Shown one piece after another: positions 13,550 through 16,369 of a stretch of 16,369 bases of DNA. The first letter of the stretch is position 1. Each line of letters begins with the position of its first letter. The notes below the pieces were generated by a model. The model did no database searches. It saw only the letters and a list, made by a program, of their open reading frames with translations, and had not been told where the DNA came from. The translations under genes and the position numbers were made by a program. The stretch is from the NCBI GenBank assembly GCA_963579925.1, contig CAUZJA010000041.1, forward strand, positions 1 through 16,369, written 5' to 3'. The stretch comes from UBA1151 sp963579925. Lineage in GTDB: Bacteria > Chloroflexota > Dehalococcoidia > Lucifugimonadales > Lucifugimonadaceae.

Positions 13550-14452
13550 TCACTTCTGGGGGGACCATCGTCTGACGATGGCGTCCGACATCTTTGCGAC
13601 GCGCGCCATCTCTTTCACATCATGGACTCTCACCATATCTGCGCCACTGGCTATCGCCAACGCCACGGTTGCAGCGGTTCCCTCAACGCGATCGTCAACC
13701 GGAAGATCGAGCACCGCGCCAATCGACGATTTACGAGATGTCCCAACCAGCACCGGGAAACCAAGATTCGTCAGCTCGGCCAGGTTTCTCAGCACACTCA
13801 GGCTGTGCGCCGCAGTTTTCCCAAATCCAATGCCGGGATCAAGAATTATCGAACTTCGCGCCACTCCTGCGGACTCAGCCCGATGTACCGTCGCAATCAG
13901 ATCGGTAATCACCTCACCAACGACGTCCACATAACGCGCCCTGTCGCGGATATGTGAAATCACCACAGGCACGCCAAGTTCACCAACGGTGGACGCCATC
14001 TCTTCGTCATAGCCCAGCATCGTCACATCGTTAACGATTGCGGCACCTGCTCCCACAGCAGCCCGCGCAACAGACGATTTACGCGTGTCTACGCTGATTG
14101 GCACGTCAATTTCTGATGACAGGCGCTCGATGATCGGAATTACGCGCGCCAGTTCTTCATCGGCATCAACTGGCTCTACACCGTCGTACACCTTAGGTGG
14201 CCGAGTCGACTCACCGCCCACATCCAGAACATCTGCACCGTTCGCGACAAACTCGCGGGCCAGTGCCATCGTTCGCTCAATATCCGCGCCAAGCCCATCA
14301 CCAGAGAATGAGTCGGGGGTGATGTTGAGTACGCCCATGACGTACGTCTTCGCCCCCCAGTCGAACAGATCAGGTCCCGTCCTGATGGTCTGTTCTTGCT
14401 GCTCAGCGGCGTTGGATTGCGGCTCGCTTTCGCCCTGCTCCGATGTGCTCAT
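13550..14452 (-). CDS. folP: Dihydropteroate synthase
   Basis: The 300-residue enzyme joins p-aminobenzoate to the activated pterin in folate synthesis, and is the target of sulfonamides. Landmarks are MGVLNITPDSF (39-49, metal ligand N43), DVGGESTRP (77-85), VDTRK (121-125), LDPGIGFGK (204-212), the GTSRKS loop with K240, and RVHD with R275 and H277. The usual MHM sequence in the middle is ISHIR here. I prefer ATG 14452; TTG at 14476 would add eight residues, and neither has a strong ribosome site. The first 25 or so residues are Gln/Glu-rich and not part of the core. It is first in the folP-folK operon and divergent from the carboxyltransferase gene. Confidence 0.94.
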   Translation of the reverse strand: MSTSEQGESEPQSNAAEQQEQTIRTGPDLFDWGAKTYVMGVLNITPDSFSGDGLGADIERTMALAREFVANGADVLDVGGESTRPPKVYDGVEPVDADEELARVIPIIERLSSEIDVPISVDTRKSSVARAAVGAGAAIVNDVTMLGYDEEMASTVGELGVPVVISHIRDRARYVDVVGEVITDLIATVHRAESAGVARSSIILDPGIGFGKTAAHSLSVLRNLAELTNLGFPVLVGTSRKSSIGAVLDLPVDDRVEGTAATVALAIASGADMVRVHDVKEMARVAKMSDAIVRRWSPQK

Positions 14453-14538
14453 ATTTCGATGGTAGCACCGCCACAACGTAACCAGATAACTTTCTTGTGC
14501 GGGTCAAGTTGCGGGCACGATTAGCCTGAGATACGATT

Positions 14539-16215
14539 TTGATCGCATGTTGCCTGCCGATTGAAAGGGCAACCACAACCCATTTCTGTAAAGGGACTAC
14601 GATCTCCACAAGTTCAGGCGAAAACGAGAACACGGCAGACGCTGAGTCGCCAGAAACGCAGACTGTAGCGGGTAAAGATCGCATCGCAGAGCTGGCTGAG
14701 CGTAAGAGCGCGGGCCGCCTGGGTGGTGGTGAAGTTCGTATTGAGGCGCAGCACAAGAAGGGCAAACTCACTGCCCGAGAACGAATCGATGCACTGCTCG
14801 ATCCGGGCAGCTTCAACGAAATCGATCCGTTTGTGCGTCACCAGTCCACCGACTTCGGCCTCGATAAAATGCTTTTCGACGGCGATAGCGTGGTCACCGG
14901 CTACGGCAATATCGATGGTCGCCAGATATTCGTTTACGCCATGGACTTCACCGTCATTGGCGGCACCCTCTCTGAAGTAGCCGCGGGCAAGATCGGCAAA
15001 GTGATGGATCACGCCGTACGCGTTGGTGCGCCTGTGATCGGAATCAACGACTCCGGTGGAGCACGAATCCACGAAGGCGTTGGCTCACTCGCAGGCTACG
15101 GTCAACTGTTCCGGCGCAACGTGATGGCATCCGGCGTCGTGCCGCAGATCACCATCATCGCAGGTCCATCTGCCGGTGGTGCCGTCTACTCCCCTGCCCT
15201 GACCGACTTCATATTCATGGTCGAAGAGATGGGGCAGATGTACCTGACCGGCCCCGGCCCGGTGAAAGCAGCGACCGGCGAAGATGTCACGTTTGAAGAA
15301 CTTGGCGGTGCCTCCATGCACGGTAGCCGCAGCGGTGTTGCGCAGTTCACAGGCCCAGATGAGGCCACAGTGCTAGCCGATGTCCGACGATTGCTCTCAT
15401 TCCTCCCATCGAACAACGCAGAAGATCCACCGCGCGTCGCAACGTCAGATGATCCCGGACGCATCTCAGAGCAGCTTGCTTCGGTGATCCCACCGGAGTC
15501 GAACCAGCCGTACGACATCAACGACGTGATCTATATGATTGTCGACGATGGCGATTTCATGCCTGTCCACCACGCGTTCGCGCCCAACATCGTGGTTGGA
15601 TTCGCCAGGATGGACGGCGGTTCTGTTGGCATCGTCGCCAACCAGCCGAACTACCTGGCTGGTGTGCTGGATATAGACGCCTCAGACAAGGCTGCGCGAT
15701 TCGTGCGTCTCTGCGATGCCTTCAACATACCCATCGTCACGCTGGTCGATGTCCCCGGCTTCATGCCCGGTACGCAGCAGGAGCACGGCGGAGTGATTCG
15801 TCACGGTGCAAAATTGCTCTACGCCTACGTGGAAGCAACCGTTCCGAAGATCAGCATCATCACGCGAAAAGCCTACGGCGGCGCATACATTGTGATGGCC
15901 AGCAAAGAGCTGCGCACCGATGTAAACCTGGCGTGGCCAACGGCGGAGATCGCAGTGCTCGGACCAGAAGGCGCTGTCGATATTATCCACCGCCGTGCAA
16001 TTGCAGATGCAGATGATTCCGCCGCGGCACGAACAGAAATGATTGACGAGTACAGCGACAAGCTCGCCAACCCCTATATCGCAGCAGAACACGGATGGCT
16101 GGACGACGTGATCGATCCGGTTCAGACCCGGCCTGAGATCATCAAAGCATTGAGAATGCTCACAACAAAAACTGACCATAACCCCACACGAAAGCACGGA
16201 AACATTCCGCTGTAG
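14539..16215 (+). CDS. Acyl-CoA carboxylase, carboxyltransferase (beta) subunit
   Basis: The product belongs to the PccB/AccD5/MmdA family of carboxyltransferases, which move CO2 from carboxybiotin to acetyl-CoA or propionyl-CoA, or act in the reverse direction in methylmalonyl-CoA decarboxylase. Both crotonase-like halves are present. NDSGGARIHEGVGSL and GPSAGGAVYSPA are in the N-terminal half; DVPGFMPGTQQEHGGVIRHG and KAYGGAYIVMASK are in the C-terminal half. The selectivity position after GGAY is Ile (codon 15889-15891) rather than the Asp of propionyl-specific Streptomyces PccB. The start is uncertain: TTG 14539 has a poor ribosome site, while AAGGGA at 14591-14596 points to codons near 14599-14604 (ACG or ATC). 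No biotin-carboxylase gene is in the window. Malate dehydrogenase follows. Confidence 0.92.
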   Translation: MIACCLPIERATTTHFCKGTTISTSSGENENTADAESPETQTVAGKDRIAELAERKSAGRLGGGEVRIEAQHKKGKLTARERIDALLDPGSFNEIDPFVRHQSTDFGLDKMLFDGDSVVTGYGNIDGRQIFVYAMDFTVIGGTLSEVAAGKIGKVMDHAVRVGAPVIGINDSGGARIHEGVGSLAGYGQLFRRNVMASGVVPQITIIAGPSAGGAVYSPALTDFIFMVEEMGQMYLTGPGPVKAATGEDVTFEELGGASMHGSRSGVAQFTGPDEATVLADVRRLLSFLPSNNAEDPPRVATSDDPGRISEQLASVIPPESNQPYDINDVIYMIVDDGDFMPVHHAFAPNIVVGFARMDGGSVGIVANQPNYLAGVLDIDASDKAARFVRLCDAFNIPIVTLVDVPGFMPGTQQEHGGVIRHGAKLLYAYVEATVPKISIITRKAYGGAYIVMASKELRTDVNLAWPTAEIAVLGPEGAVDIIHRRAIADADDSAAARTEMIDEYSDKLANPYIAAEHGWLDDVIDPVQTRPEIIKALRMLTTKTDHNPTRKHGNIPL

Positions 16216-16256
16216 CCGATCTTGGGGCGAAGAATACTTCAAGGGAGAACGCTGAA

Positions 16257-16369
16257 GTGAGAAGCAAAGTAACGGTAGTTGGTGCAGGCAACGTTGGCGC
16301 AACAACGGCGCAGCGCATCGTCGACAAAGGCTACGCAGACGTCATGTTGATAGACATTGTTGAGGGCCT
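16257..16369 (+). CDS. mdh: Malate dehydrogenase, partial (5' end)
   Basis: The first 37 codons of a lactate/malate dehydrogenase-family protein are present, and the gene runs off the window end. KVTVVGAGNVGATTA contains the NAD-binding GxGxxG (G9, G11, G14), and D33 in LID is the acidic residue that selects NAD over NADP. The sequence resembles the Chloroflexi-type malate dehydrogenases that group with lactate dehydrogenase. GTG at 16257 is supported by GGGAG (16243-16247) nine bases upstream. It starts 41 bp after the carboxyltransferase stop, so co-transcription is likely. With only the Rossmann start visible, lactate dehydrogenase is not excluded. Confidence 0.85.
   Translation, partial: MRSKVTVVGAGNVGATTAQRIVDKGYADVMLIDIVEG

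Overview
The window most resembles an uncultured Chloroflexi genome of the SAR202 / Dehalococcoidia type. This is an inference from gene content. Three different mandelate-racemase-type enolase-superfamily enzymes lie within about 5.3 kb, together with paired short-chain dehydrogenases, a DAO-type flavin oxidase and an amidase. Enolase-superfamily paralogue expansion is a reported hallmark of marine SAR202 bacteria. The coding DNA is moderately GC-rich, TTG starts are frequent, and palindromic repeats sit at gene 3' ends. No mobile element, tRNA, rRNA or CRISPR array is visible.

Left catabolic block (about 1-10,700). A 30-bp inverted repeat (8-117) precedes a DUF1445 hydro-lyase on the minus strand. 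A galactonate-dehydratase-like enolase (1121-2272, +) diverges from it. Palindromic elements (2331-2447 and 2539-2570) fill the convergent gap before a minus-strand DAO-family flavoprotein. A second enolase (3828-4964, +) diverges from that, and a bidirectional terminator (4979-5012) separates it from a convergent minus-strand run. In transcription order that run is: two overlapping SDR paralogues (10689 to 9002), a membrane-anchored helical protein broken by a frameshift (9005 to 8014), an amidase (7911 to 6466) and a third enolase (6340 to 5033). The gene set suggests dehydration and oxidation of sugar acids or related hydroxy acids and amides taken from dissolved organic matter. Substrates cannot be read from sequence alone.

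Right housekeeping block (about 10,700-16,369). Glycyl-tRNA synthetase (+) has a terminator-like hairpin in its leader and is followed 9 bp later by a small CopD-like membrane protein. A convergent gap with another palindromic element leads to a minus-strand folP-folK pair for folate synthesis. Divergent from folP is an acyl-CoA carboxylase carboxyltransferase subunit, followed by the first 37 codons of malate dehydrogenase, which runs off the window. These are core-metabolism genes.

The most checkable oddities are: the frameshift at about 8676, which a single extra base in a run of three repairs; an Asp-to-Glu change at the usual catalytic dyad position of the second enolase; repeat elements that supply the stop codons of two neighbouring genes; and a carboxyltransferase gene with no good canonical start codon. 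I found no convincing new defence or mobile system.
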